Source: Streptomyces albiflavescens (GTDB taxonomy: Bacteria; Actinomycetota; Actinomycetes; Streptomycetales; Streptomycetaceae). Taken from it: 57,793 nucleotides of DNA. Positions within the stretch are counted from its first letter, which is position 1; each line of letters opens with the position of its first letter. The notes below the pieces were generated by a model. That model made no database searches and had not been told where the DNA came from. It worked only from the letters and a program-made list of their open reading frames with translations. The DNA is taken from the NCBI RefSeq assembly GCF_014645835.1, contig NZ_BMMM01000012.1:87573-145365 (forward strand), written 5' to 3'. A program made the position numbers and the translations under genes. Below are positions 17,347 through 25,752 of the stretch, piece by piece.

Positions 17347-17690
17347 TGCGCGGCCCCCTTTCCGGCCGGAGCCGGAGCGCTCAGGGGCCGGATCTCCGCC
17401 GCACGGAAGGCGACGCCGTGCCGGCCGTCGTTCTCCCACGGCGTGGCCACCAAGTCCCGTACAGCCACGGGCATGCCGAGCTGCACGCCGCTGGGCTCAC
17501 CGGGGACGTTCACGGTCACGACGTCGGCGGAGGCGCCCGACATCAGGCACAGGCCGACCTGGTACATGGTCTTGCCCGTGTCGCGGTCAACGCGGAGCTG
17601 ACCGGTCTCACGGTTCGCGATCCGCGGAGTAGGGGGAACGGCGCAGATGATCCCCGTGAACTTCGCGGTGTCGATCGGAAGGCTTGCCAC
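17343..17690 (-). CDS. SCO3933-family regulatory protein (element 1)
   Basis: 115 residues. GTG at 17690 (VASLPIDTAKF) was chosen because GAGGAG precedes it and it aligns with the start of the element 2 homologue at 38801 (MRQIPVDT); the open frame to 17747 would begin inside the operator. Shared features are TPWENDGRHGVAFRA near the C-terminus and a VTVNVPGE strand. It precedes tra in both elements. An accessory role in transfer or its control is likely but unproven. Confidence 0.8.
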   Translation of the reverse strand: MASLPIDTAKFTGIICAVPPTPRIANRETGQLRVDRDTGKTMYQVGLCLMSGASADVVTVNVPGEPSGVQLGMPVAVRDLVATPWENDGRHGVAFRAAEIRPLSAPAPAGKGAAQ

Positions 17691-17740
17691 TTGTTTGGAC
17701 TCCTCATCCATCGCACCCGAAGGCCGATCCTTCAGGTTGC

Positions 17741-17800
17741 TTGACAACCCGTACTACGGGTTCGGAATCCAGAGTGGCCACCCGTAGTACGGGTTGTCAA
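17741..17800. promoter_or_regulatory. Twin 21-bp inverted operator, KorSA-type
   Basis: Perfect inverted repeats at 17741-17761 and 17780-17800 with an 18-bp spacer. Each arm starts with the -35-like TTGACA and contains the palindrome CCCGTA-C-TACGGG (17748-17760 and 17781-17793). It lies between the divergent tra operon and the GntR gene, so one regulator could shut both promoters by covering their -35 regions. Confidence 0.88.
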
Positions 17801-17872
17801 CCGCCTTGGGATGAGGGACGCTGTCCAAGAAGTTGGGCAAGCTGCCCAGAATCACGGCCACGGAGGGCCTAC

Positions 17873-18613
17873 ATGCCGCCACAAAACACGCAGCCGAAGT
17901 ACCGGCAGATCGCCGAGTACCTGCGCGAAGGCATCCTGAACGGCACGTACCCCGCTGGCCAGCCACTGCCCTCCGAGGAAACACTGGCCAAGCAGTTCGG
18001 CGTGACGCGCCCCACAGTCCGTCAGGGCCTCACCGAGCTCAGGGCATCCGGTCTCGTCGAGGTCATCATGGGACGGGGCACCTTCGCCCGCTCACCCCAG
18101 ACCCGCCCCAGCCACACGCGCCCGCGCGGCATCCGACGCACGCCGGACGGCGGCTACGTCGAGGCCGACGGCATCCGTTGGGCCAACGCGGAACCCCCAG
18201 TGGCCACCCGCACGGACGCCCCGCTCGCACTCGCCGACCTGTTGCGCATCCCGCCGGGCGAGCCGATGTTCACGTACGACGCGTTGCAGACCGCCGACAA
18301 CGGCCGCCTGCGCCAGCTCCACCGCACATACGTGCCGTTCTCCGTGCTGATCGATACGAAGTACGAAGAGGAAGCACCCCCGCCGGCTCCGGAGCTCTAC
18401 GCGGCACTCGGCGACCTGGGCCACGAACTCCACTTCACGGAGTACATCCGCACCCGCATGCCCCTCCCGGACCAGGCCCAGGCCCTCCGACTCCCCGAAG
18501 GCGTCCCGCTGCTCCACATCACCCGCGTGACCCTCACCGCGACAGAGAAGCCGCTCGCGCTGGAAGAGTTCCACCTTCCAGGCGACGACCTGGAGCTCTC
18601 CTTCAGGCTGTAG
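17873..18613 (+). CDS. korSA: GntR/HutC-type repressor, KorSA-like (element 1)
   Basis: 246 residues. A winged-helix domain (residues ~8-70, with LPSEETLAKQFGVTRPTVRQ) is followed by a UTRA ligand-binding domain (~95-245). ATG at 17873 follows GGAGG. It is divergent from the tra operon with a strong twin operator between them, matching KorSA of pSAM2, which represses transfer and replication functions and its own gene. The effector is unknown. Confidence 0.88.
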   Translation: MPPQNTQPKYRQIAEYLREGILNGTYPAGQPLPSEETLAKQFGVTRPTVRQGLTELRASGLVEVIMGRGTFARSPQTRPSHTRPRGIRRTPDGGYVEADGIRWANAEPPVATRTDAPLALADLLRIPPGEPMFTYDALQTADNGRLRQLHRTYVPFSVLIDTKYEEEAPPPAPELYAALGDLGHELHFTEYIRTRMPLPDQAQALRLPEGVPLLHITRVTLTATEKPLALEEFHLPGDDLELSFRL

Positions 18614-18820
18614 CAGACGCCCAGTTGGCTCAGACTTTCTCTACTGGTTCAAGGCGCCCGGCTGCGCTCCGCTCCGCCGGTCGGGCTTCCCGGCTCCGCT
18701 CGGGGCGCCGCTCCTGCCTTCGGCCCGCTCCGCCCCGGCTGCGCCGACGCCCGCCCACACATGGATGGGCCCGGTGGTATGAGCCGAGCACCCGACATCC
18801 GCGGCCACCGGTCAAGGACG

Positions 18821-19072
18821 ATGCCTCCGGCGGGGGATCGGCCGGCACCGGGATGGAGGGGGCGCCGTTCCCGACTTGCGGGTCCGTAGCGGCGTGCGCG
18901 GGGAGCTCCCATCCCGTCCACCGCCGACCCAGGCAGAGCCGAGCAGACGCGGCCCATGGCGTCCAGGTCGTTCGTACAGTGGCGCGCTCCACCTGGACGC
19001 CATGAACCACGCCCGCTCCACACTGTGTGGGTCGACGGCGGACGGGACGGGAGCTGGGGTGAGTGGTGGGTA
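18821..19072 (-). other. Structured non-coding element, copy A (nested hairpin)
   Basis: About 250 bases, strongly similar to 53872-54122. Outer arms are 18906-18931 and 19028-19053 (26 bp, three mismatches). Inner arms are 18953-18967 and 18991-19005 (15 bp, one end mismatch). Linkers are 21-22 bases on each side. Every arm mismatch becomes a G-U pair if read from the minus strand. The flank 18620-18820 is GC-rich with CGCTCCGCTCCGCCGG-like blocks and no gene; nothing is seen in 19073-19299. Candidate RNA or single-strand origin. Confidence 0.7.
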
Positions 19073-19299
19073 ACGGATGCTGGTGAAGTGCGGCTCGAAC
19101 GACGGGCACACGAGCCAGCCACCAAAGACTCCGCCGACCTATGCGTCGAGCTCGTCGCCGGGCTAATCAGGGGCGAACCGAGGGGTCGTCCCAGCCGGCC
19201 ACGGCGTAGCTCGGGGCGCGGCGGCTGAGGCGGGCGGAGATTGCAGTCCTCGGCGGCGGTCGTCAGGGACGGCCGCCCCGCACCTCCCCAGCGGAGGGG

Positions 19300-19980
19300 T
19301 CAACAGCTCGACGCGCCGGAGGCATCGACCTGGCCCGGGCCGATCGCGACCAGCGCGCGGTCCAGGACCTCCTGGACCTGGCCGAGGGCCGAGATCGTGG
19401 TCACCAGACCCTGGGCCTGGTAGTGGTCGACGACCGGCGCCGTCTCGCTGCGATAGACCTCCAGTCGCATACGAACAGTTGCCTCGCGGTCGTCATCGCG
19501 CTGGTACAACTCACCGCCGCAGACGTCGCAGGCTCCTGCCACTTCAGGCGGGCTGTAGTCGACGTGGAAGATGTGTTCGCGGTCCCGACGGCACAGCCAT
19601 CGTCCAGCGATCCGCTTGACCACCTCAGCCTCGGGAATCTCCAGGTCGAGCACGGCATCCAGCCTCGACTCCGAGTCGGCCAGGACGCCGTCCAGCGCCT
19701 CCGCCTGGGCAAGATTGCGGGGGAAGCCGTCCAGCAGGAATCCGCGCTCGGTGTCCGGGCGGGCAAGGCGCTCTTTGATCACCCCGATCGTGACCTCGTC
19801 CGGTACCAGAAGGCCGGCGCGCAGGTGCGTGTGGGCGTTTTGCCCGAGCTCGGTGCCCTGGTCGATGTGCTCGCGGAACAGGTCACCGGCGGAGATGTGC
19901 TGGATCGACAGATGCGCGGCAAGGCGCACTGCCTGCGTGCCCTTGCCCGCTCCGGGCGGCCCGATCAGGAGGATGCGCAT
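19300..19980 (-). CDS. adk: Adenylate kinase, accessory copy
   Basis: 226 residues. Converts AMP plus ATP to two ADP. P-loop GPPGAGKGTQ (7-16), AMP-binding DGFPRN, and a LID domain with a metal site. The usual Cys4 set reads C..D then CDVC, so one cysteine is replaced by Asp, a change tolerated in known zinc-type Adks. The C-terminal ~15 residues extend beyond the normal end. As element cargo it is probably a second copy; the housekeeping gene normally lies in the ribosomal cluster. Its reason for riding here is unknown. Confidence 0.92.
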   Translation of the reverse strand: MRILLIGPPGAGKGTQAVRLAAHLSIQHISAGDLFREHIDQGTELGQNAHTHLRAGLLVPDEVTIGVIKERLARPDTERGFLLDGFPRNLAQAEALDGVLADSESRLDAVLDLEIPEAEVVKRIAGRWLCRRDREHIFHVDYSPPEVAGACDVCGGELYQRDDDREATVRMRLEVYRSETAPVVDHYQAQGLVTTISALGQVQEVLDRALVAIGPGQVDASGASSC

Positions 19981-20071
19981 CGATGAGGTGTCCCTTCGTC
20001 ATGCGTGGCCAGGGTCAAACCCAGGATTCGAAGTAGCTGGATTGTGCGGTGTGTGACGGGATGCTCGCGGC

Positions 20072-20467
20072 CTAGTTCTGCGGTGCCAGGGTGCGTAGGA
20101 CGTCGAACTCGTTGCCCTCGGGGTCTGCCATGACCACCCAGTTCCGGTCTGCGCCGTGGCCCACATCCGTCTTGGTGGCGCCGAGGCCGAGCAATCTGGT
20201 CACCTCGTCCTCCGTGCTGGCATCGATCGGGCTGACGTCCAGGTGAAGCCGGTTCTTCACTGTCTTGCCCTCGGGTACCTGGATGAACAGCAGAGTGGGC
20301 GGCATCTGGCGGGCCCGAACATCCTCAACAGTCGGCACCCAGGAGCCGATCTCCACCTTGCCCTCGCTCCGGTCGATCACCTTGAAGTCCAGGACCTCGC
20401 ACCAGAACGCCGCGAGCCTCTCCGGGGCGTGGCAGTCAACGACCAACTCGGTGAACCTACTTGTCAT
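20072..20467 (-). CDS. VOC (glyoxalase/bleomycin-resistance fold) protein
   Basis: 131 residues with the paired beta-alpha-beta-beta-beta layout: ELVVDCHAPERLAAFWCEVL at the start, RLHLDVSPID in the middle and MADPEGNEFDVL at the end. These carry candidate metal ligands His, Glu and His. The family includes dioxygenases, isomerases and drug-binding proteins; the substrate cannot be read here. ATG at 20467 follows GAGAGG. Confidence 0.85.
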   Translation of the reverse strand: MTSRFTELVVDCHAPERLAAFWCEVLDFKVIDRSEGKVEIGSWVPTVEDVRARQMPPTLLFIQVPEGKTVKNRLHLDVSPIDASTEDEVTRLLGLGATKTDVGHGADRNWVVMADPEGNEFDVLRTLAPQN

Positions 20468-20921
20468 GCCTCTCCCAGATAGTGCGGACGGGACTCAGAC
20501 TATGCCGCCCGTCCGGCAGATCCGAGATCCTCGGCAACCGTGAGACCTGTCCTCAACCGCTATAGCAACGATGTGCCAGGTCGGGAGACGTCAGCGACCT
20601 TCGTGTCCATGGTTCGCATCTAGGGGCACACCGCAGCACCCCCGCTCGGGCCGTCCCTGGGCCGTACGGGGGTGCTCAACGACGGCCAACGCTGACAACC
20701 GTCGACAGCTAAGCAGGTCGCAGCGTTGATCGATTACACGGTCGCAGGTCAGAGACTCGGCCCTTCACTTCTTCGGCTACTAAGGTCTCCTGAAGACAGC
20801 TTGACACCGCCCATTGGGACTCCGCCGACCGCGTGCGACAGCCAGAGGCCGCATGCATAAACCGACTGCGAATTAGCAGGTGCGCCAGTAACCTGAAAAG
20901 CTCCGACGAAGGAGCGATGCG
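20468..20921. other. Gene-free stretch upstream of HEPN-like gene
   Basis: 454 bases. An isolated TTGACA occurs near 20801 but lacks a clear -10. No repeat or gene seen. Confidence 0.4.
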
Positions 20922-21689
20922 GTGACAGACCCTGCGATGAAATTGATCACCAATGAAAAGCTTCTCCCTTTCTGGGAAAAGGTCACCTGGAGCGCAGTGG
21001 AAAACGCCGTCATGTTTGACGAGGTGGACCTCGACAGTCTCAGCGATGAGGAGGTTGTCCTAGAAGCTCTTTCGCTGCACCTTGACTATCTCGACATTGA
21101 CCCCGGCGAAGAGCTAGACGTTAGTAAGAAGACCGAGAAGGCAAGCCAGGTCCAGTGGTCCTCAAACCATGAACAAGACTTGAAGAGCCAAGGGGACAAG
21201 TTCTTAGGCGAGGGAAAACACGAGTTCGCGATACTGTTCTACGCGACTTGGATTGAGCACTGGCTAAATCGAATCATCTTGTTGCGCGCAACCGGCAAGG
21301 GGATGCACCCCGAGCTGGCCACAGCACTCATCAGGAGCTCTCGAATCGAGCTCAAGATGGGGAGAATATGGACGAGCTTGGGAAACCGGAGTTTTCCCAA
21401 GGAGCTGGCTCGGCAAGTCACCCGCGTAATGGAGTCTCGGAACGCGTTTGTCCACTACAAATGGCCCAGCGAGGATGACGAGACGCACAGCGAATCGATC
21501 AACCGCACCAAGCTGGAGGCGCAAAAGGCGCAGCAAACCATCACAGACCTGATCGAACTAGAAGATTCGATCTTCTATAAGGGCAGAAGCAAAGCGATCA
21601 GAGAGGCGTTTCGCAAAGGGTGGTACGAGAGAAGGCGTGAGACTCTAAACCAGGCGACGTCGAGCGGAGCCGAGCAGGCGAACGATTAG
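20922..21689 (+). CDS. HEPN-like protein (element 1 cargo)
   Basis: 255 residues, mostly alpha-helical, A/T-richer than its neighbours. Residues 173-178 read RNAFVH, matching the HEPN RNase/tRNA-processing motif R-x4-H with the preferred Asn. An acidic N-terminal ~85 residues precede a helical core (FAILFYATWIEHWLNRIILL). GTG at 20922 follows GGAG with 7 bases spacing. Codon 95 is TTA, so translation may depend on bldA tRNA. No antitoxin-like partner is adjacent. Defence or RNA cleavage is inference; a non-catalytic HEPN is possible. Confidence 0.6.
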   Translation: MTDPAMKLITNEKLLPFWEKVTWSAVENAVMFDEVDLDSLSDEEVVLEALSLHLDYLDIDPGEELDVSKKTEKASQVQWSSNHEQDLKSQGDKFLGEGKHEFAILFYATWIEHWLNRIILLRATGKGMHPELATALIRSSRIELKMGRIWTSLGNRSFPKELARQVTRVMESRNAFVHYKWPSEDDETHSESINRTKLEAQKAQQTITDLIELEDSIFYKGRSKAIREAFRKGWYERRRETLNQATSSGAEQAND

Positions 21690-21733
21690 CACCCAGCCAT
21701 GTCCACGCCGCTCGTTGGTAACTCGTGGACAAT

Positions 21734-22333
21734 TTATGGTGGCGGTGACTCCAGAACGCTACGCACGTCACGGATAAAGTCTCGGTATGCATATTGAATT
21801 CGCGACTGTATTTCATGCAGTTGGGCACTCTTCTCAGAAACATCAGCTTCTGACAGCAGGTCATCACGCCATGCTTTGAGGGAGCTAACAACCTCCCGCA
21901 AGAGGGTAGCCATCTTCCCCGCGCTTTTCGAGGCAAAGTCAGGTCCGTTAACTGCAACCCGACTTCGGGCAGTAATGAAAGTGTCAAGCGACTCTTTGAG
22001 GGAGACTGTCAGATCTTGCAGTCCTTCAGCCTGCCCTTCCTTTAATTCGTCCTCCAGCGCCGTAGCGGCTCCGGCAAATCGATCATAGGCGATCAGGAAA
22101 TCCTCATATGCCCGCTGGCGCTGCTCACGTAACCACTGTCCGTGCTCAACGCGCCCTTGCTGTCGTGTCGTCAAATACGTCAAACATGCGGTACCCAGTG
22201 TGCCGATGATGCCGACACCCGCTCCGAGTACCGCCGCTAAGCCCGTGTCCACGCTGTCATACTGCCGATCGATCTCTGGATCTACAACCGGCTCGACCAG
22301 ACCATGGATCACAAGCCTTGTTCGTGCAGCCAT
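21734..22333 (-). CDS. Membrane-anchored coiled-coil protein
   Basis: About 199 residues. One membrane segment lies around residues 30-55 (GLAAVLGAGVGIIGTLGTAC). A long charged helical region follows, rich in Glu, Gln and Arg, predicted coiled coil. Start ATG at 22333 is uncertain; internal GTG codons nearer the membrane segment could be used. It converges on the HEPN-like gene with a 44-base gap. Similar small membrane proteins are common beside defence genes, but no function can be assigned. Confidence 0.6.
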   Translation of the reverse strand: MAARTRLVIHGLVEPVVDPEIDRQYDSVDTGLAAVLGAGVGIIGTLGTACLTYLTTRQQGRVEHGQWLREQRQRAYEDFLIAYDRFAGAATALEDELKEGQAEGLQDLTVSLKESLDTFITARSRVAVNGPDFASKSAGKMATLLREVVSSLKAWRDDLLSEADVSEKSAQLHEIQSRIQYAYRDFIRDVRSVLESPPP

Positions 22334-22443
22334 GTGGCCAAGGCAGGCGGACTGCCGTACAGCACAGGAGCACAGCAACCGTGGCCACCCGCAGTTCGCA
22401 TCGAAGGGTCGACGCGGAAATGCCGTGGAGCCCGAGTCACGTG

Positions 22444-22583
22444 GTGAGTGTCTAACTGCGTGACAACGCCGACGTACAGCAGCGAACAAGCGCGTACATC
22501 TGCGAACCAGCGCCGCAGATGGAAGGCGCACCGGCTCCTGGTCGGCGGCCCAGACGAGTTGCTTCGGGACGAAGAAGTCGTGA
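22444..22583 (+). repeat. Cassette-border repeat R1 with tRNA-Pro-like tail
   Basis: Begins GTGAGTGTCTAACTGCGTGA and ends with TTCGGGACGAAGAAGTCGTG. Related to 23759-23893 and 25610-25752. The tail matches the anticodon loop and 3' anticodon stem of bacterial tRNA-Pro. The flanks 22334-22443 and 22584-22691 hold no gene. Confidence 0.7.
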
Positions 22584-22691
22584 GCCCTGTTGCTCGGTCT
22601 GGCCGCAGGTGAGCTTGCTCCCGCCCGCGTGAGTAGCCCTCACGCCAAGTCCCCGCTCGCGCTGCCGCAGACGGGGACTCCGCCCTGGGCG

Positions 22692-22940
22692 TTAGTTCCT
22701 CCGGCGACGCCCCTGCGCATAGGGGCCGTGGCGATCATGTTCCCGCCATTCCTCGTCATCAGGGTCACGGTCTTCGGCGCCCGCATTGTCTCCGGGAGTC
22801 GAGATGTGTTCGCCCTTGTTGACCTTGGCCAGCAGCGAGGCGAGGGGGTCAGGGGGACCATCGCTGAAGCGATCGGAGCCGCGCTCGGGCCGCGGCCCCG
22901 GCTCTGTCCTGTCGTGCCGCGCCCGTGATGTACCGCTCAT
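22692..22940 (-). CDS. Small hydrophilic hypothetical protein
   Basis: 82 residues, very charged and Pro/Asp-rich (PPDPLASLLAKVNKGEHIS in the centre), with a basic C-terminus. ATG at 22940 is preceded by GGAGGGGG. No recognised fold; possibly disordered. It lies inside the cassette bounded by repeats R1 and R2. Confidence 0.5.
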   Translation of the reverse strand: MSGTSRARHDRTEPGPRPERGSDRFSDGPPDPLASLLAKVNKGEHISTPGDNAGAEDRDPDDEEWREHDRHGPYAQGRRRRN

Positions 22941-23437
22941 GAGCAGCCCCCTCCGACTCGCTGAGATGCACTCGAGGTCCTTCCCTGGAAGGTCGCGAGT
23001 AACCCGACTTCGCCCTTGCCAGCTGTGCAATCTTGCCGGAAGCCAACCACCATTGGACACACTCCAGACCTTCAACGTCCGCTCATGCATTGCGTGTTGG
23101 CTGCGCCACGGGAAACGGCGGGGACCGGGCCGCCGGTCAGACAGGCTTCCTGCCTGCTCCGCCGCAGTTCAGCCAAGTCGGCTCCCACCGAGAACTCAAG
23201 CTTCCGCCCACACCTACACCATCAGGCGACCACAGAACCACCCTCTGACGCCGTGCAGCCTGCACCACAAGCACACCAGATCGAGCGGGGAACAGCGGGG
23301 AATCACGGTAAAAGCCAATCGGCCCGACAAGACTCCAGCCCGACCGTTCGCCCAGGTCAGCTCCCGAGCCGCCTTCAAATGCCCGCAGCTTCCCAAGCTG
23401 ATGGCGCTCTTCCCTGGGCTGCGCCATCATCGGACTC
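22941..23437. other. Gene-free stretch before S1-domain gene
   Basis: 497 bases with no convincing gene. At 23285-23310 is a GCGGGGAATCACGG motif, similar to GGGGACTCACGGGGAACAG near 26437 and 57298. These may be worn remnants of element ends. Confidence 0.4.
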
Positions 23438-23758
23438 ATGTCCGAGTTCGCGTGGCCTCTGGAGTCCCCGCCACCTGAGGAGGTTCGTCAGTCTTGGCCC
23501 AAGACTGTGGCAGCTCTCCCCGCTGGCACCCACGTCACGGGGCACGTCATTGGGCGACAGAGGTTCGGTGTCTTCGTCCAGATCAAGGGCCACGCCAACG
23601 CTGTCGGCCTCGCCGAGGTCAGAGGCAACATGCCCCACCACATGGAGTTGCCTCAGCTGGGAGCTGAAGTCGGCGGGTGGGTCGTTGACCACGCAGACCA
23701 CAATCACCAGGTCAAGATCAGGCTTGATGAGTGGACGGCTGATCCTGCAGGTCGCTAG
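23438..23758 (+). CDS. S1 RNA-binding domain protein
   Basis: 106 residues, essentially one OB-fold S1 domain: GTHVTGHVIGRQRFGVFVQI, then GLAEVRG and a closing VDHADHNHQVKIRL strand. Single-S1 proteins bind single-stranded RNA. ATG at 23438. It is the only plus-strand gene of the R1-R2 cassette; R2 starts at its stop codon. Confidence 0.78.
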   Translation: MSEFAWPLESPPPEEVRQSWPKTVAALPAGTHVTGHVIGRQRFGVFVQIKGHANAVGLAEVRGNMPHHMELPQLGAEVGGWVVDHADHNHQVKIRLDEWTADPAGR

Positions 23759-23893
23759 GTAAGTGCCTAACTGCGCGACAACACCGGCGGACGAGCACGG
23801 ACGCCAGCGGACCAGCAGCGCAGCTGACGAGCACACCAGCCCAAGGCACAGCCCTCACCCAAGTTGCCTCGGGACGAAGAGGTCATGGACCCC
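23759..23893 (+). repeat. Cassette-border repeat R2 with tRNA-Pro-like tail
   Basis: Begins GTAAGTGCCTAACTGCGCGA and ends with CTCGGGACGAAGAGGTCATG. Second of three related copies, 1,315 bases after R1. Confidence 0.7.
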
Positions 23894-23898
23894 GCTAC

Positions 23899-24198
23899 TC
23901 AGTACGGCCGGGGGATCTCGTGCTGTTGCAATGCATCCTCGTAGCGCGTCAGCAGAGCGTCTAGGCCCTCCAGGAGGAGGCCGGCAGAGTCTCGGGCCTC
24001 GGCCAGATGGCCACGCTCGTACGCCTCAACCACCTCGGCCAGATCGCCACGAAGGATGTGAAGGGAGTCGCCCTGCATCAGCACCCCCGGGAACCTCCGA
24101 CCGGGCAGGCGAACGACAGCGTCATTGCCGCCATCAGTGAACAGCTCCGCCTCAACGCGCTCCATCACGCCATCCAACCTGACATCACCAGCTGACAT
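23899..24198 (-). CDS. DUF6959-like small protein
   Basis: 99 residues from ATG at 24198; ATG at 24165 (MERVEAELFTDGG) is an equally good family-like start. The body RLPGRRFPGVLMQGDSLHIL and the C-terminal QHEIPRPY resemble a common Streptomyces small family that I recall as DUF6959. Helical C-terminal half. Function unknown. It abuts repeat R2. Confidence 0.65.
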   Translation of the reverse strand: MSAGDVRLDGVMERVEAELFTDGGNDAVVRLPGRRFPGVLMQGDSLHILRGDLAEVVEAYERGHLAEARDSAGLLLEGLDALLTRYEDALQQHEIPRPY

Positions 24199-24429
24199 CA
24201 ACGGCGGCGCACACCTGCGGCCTTGAGCGGTCACGCACAGAGGACCAGCAAGGGCGCCAAGGCCCTAGGTAGGCCGAGGGATCGAACTCCTAAGGCGGGT
24301 GTCAGAGTCCGTCTCGCGTACTGGTCGTTGACTGTAGGACGACGAGGCCGGTCTCCCAGCCAGCTGTTCGCCCACAGGCATCGACACGGTTGAGATCTGA
24401 TCTCTGCACTGGGGATCTACGGTTGGGGT

Positions 24430-25383
24430 GTGAAGCCGCAGCCGATCCGTACGTCGCAAATACAGGTCCTCAGAACCGGCAGAACCTACGGGGCCTGGCC
24501 CCTGCTCGCCGAAACTGCCGACGGTCAACTGGTGGTGTTGTCGTCCTCCAACGGCGGAGACCGCTGCTCTCGGTGGGATCCGGAGACTGGCCGCGAGGTG
24601 TGGTCCATCGAGTTCTACGCGGGCGGTGTCCGCGGCAAGGCTGTCACGTGCCCACCTGGCGGCGGTGCAGTACTGGCCTCAGCAAATGAGGATGGTGTCG
24701 AGCGCCTGGACGCCTTGACCGGCGAGGAACTGTCCAGCCCGTACATGGAAGAGGTGGGCACCGTCTGGGACGTGGCTGCAGGCCTATTGCCCGGAGGGCG
24801 TCGGTTCTTCGTCGGCGCCGGCCACGACGGCCGGGTTTTCCGCTGGGACGCCATGAGCGGCGATCCGCTGGGCGCACCGCTGACGGGGCATCGAGGTTGT
24901 GTCATGGCCGTGACGGCCGTCCCGGGGCGGGACGGCACTGCGGTGTTCGCTTCAGGTGACGAGAATGGCGTCATCTTGCGATGGAACCCCGAGACTGGTG
25001 AACGGATCGGGAACCCCCTCACCGGATCCTGCACCGCGATCAGCCAGATCACCTCGCTGATCCTTCCGACCGGCTCCACCCTCCTCATTGGCACAGACTC
25101 CGACAGCACCTTGTGGCGCTGGGATGCGTCAACTGGTGAATCGGTCGGGGAGCCGATATCGCTGGGCTCGGAGGACCCAAAGGTGGCCCCGGCTGTGGTG
25201 GATGGTGCCGCTCGGCTGTTCACCTCGGGGGCAGACGACATGGTCCGTGAGTGGGACGCAGCAACCGGCGAGTTGGTCGGGATTCCGTGGACTGGAATCG
25301 ACATCGAAGCACTCGCGCGTGCCGACGGCAGCACGGTGTTCGCCACAGGGTCACCCGACGGCGACATCAGCCTGTACAAATGA
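24430..25383 (+). CDS. WD40-like beta-propeller protein
   Basis: 317 residues made of about six ~45-residue repeats ending in [RL]WD or RWN (RWDPETG, RWDAMSG, RWNPETG, RWDASTG, EWDAATG), characteristic of WD40 blades. No signal, membrane segment or kinase/protease domain. GTG at 24430. Likely a protein-interaction platform. Streptomyces elements carry many such genes, usually attached to enzymes; here the propeller stands alone, perhaps cut from a larger protein. Confidence 0.8.
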   Translation: MKPQPIRTSQIQVLRTGRTYGAWPLLAETADGQLVVLSSSNGGDRCSRWDPETGREVWSIEFYAGGVRGKAVTCPPGGGAVLASANEDGVERLDALTGEELSSPYMEEVGTVWDVAAGLLPGGRRFFVGAGHDGRVFRWDAMSGDPLGAPLTGHRGCVMAVTAVPGRDGTAVFASGDENGVILRWNPETGERIGNPLTGSCTAISQITSLILPTGSTLLIGTDSDSTLWRWDASTGESVGEPISLGSEDPKVAPAVVDGAARLFTSGADDMVREWDAATGELVGIPWTGIDIEALARADGSTVFATGSPDGDISLYK

Positions 25384-25609
25384 CGGTTTTCGCACTGCCG
25401 ATGCACTGTGGCGCGTCTGCGTCATGCCGTGCTCCAGCGCTTGCCTGCTAAGTCGAGCTCTCCTGGGCAAACCCAGCAGTCGACGGCAGTGACGGCAACG
25501 ACAGCGGACGGCAACGGGACACGGCGGCCTTGAGCGGTTGCGACGGGGTGGCATCGGACGGAACCACCAGGGCTTGCCCGCATTTTCTAAGGGCCGGGTC
25601 GCATCCCGG

Positions 25610-25752
25610 GTGAGTGTCTAACTGCGTGACAACGCCGACGCACAGCGGCGGACGAGCGCGGACGGCTGTGGACGCTCGCAGCAGGTGAGAGGCCCACCGA
25701 CCCATGGTCGGCCACCTGCACAAGTTCTTTAGGGACGAAGTAGTCATCGCCC
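25610..25752 (+). repeat. Cassette-border repeat R3 with tRNA-Pro-like tail
   Basis: Begins GTGAGTGTCTAACTGCGTGA, nearly identical to R1 for its first ~55 bases, and ends TTTAGGGACGAAGTAGTCAT. Third copy, 1,851 bases after R2. The preceding 25384-25609 holds no gene. Confidence 0.7.

Noticed and set aside
18821..19072. MITE explanation for the two structured copies
   Set aside because: The inverted arms are internal, the copy ends do not form terminal inverted repeats, and no target duplication is visible.
18844..19228. Overlapping frames across structured element A on both strands
   Set aside because: Open frames exist in nearly every phase because of GC bias and the inverted repeats; changes between copies A and B keep base pairing, not protein sequence.
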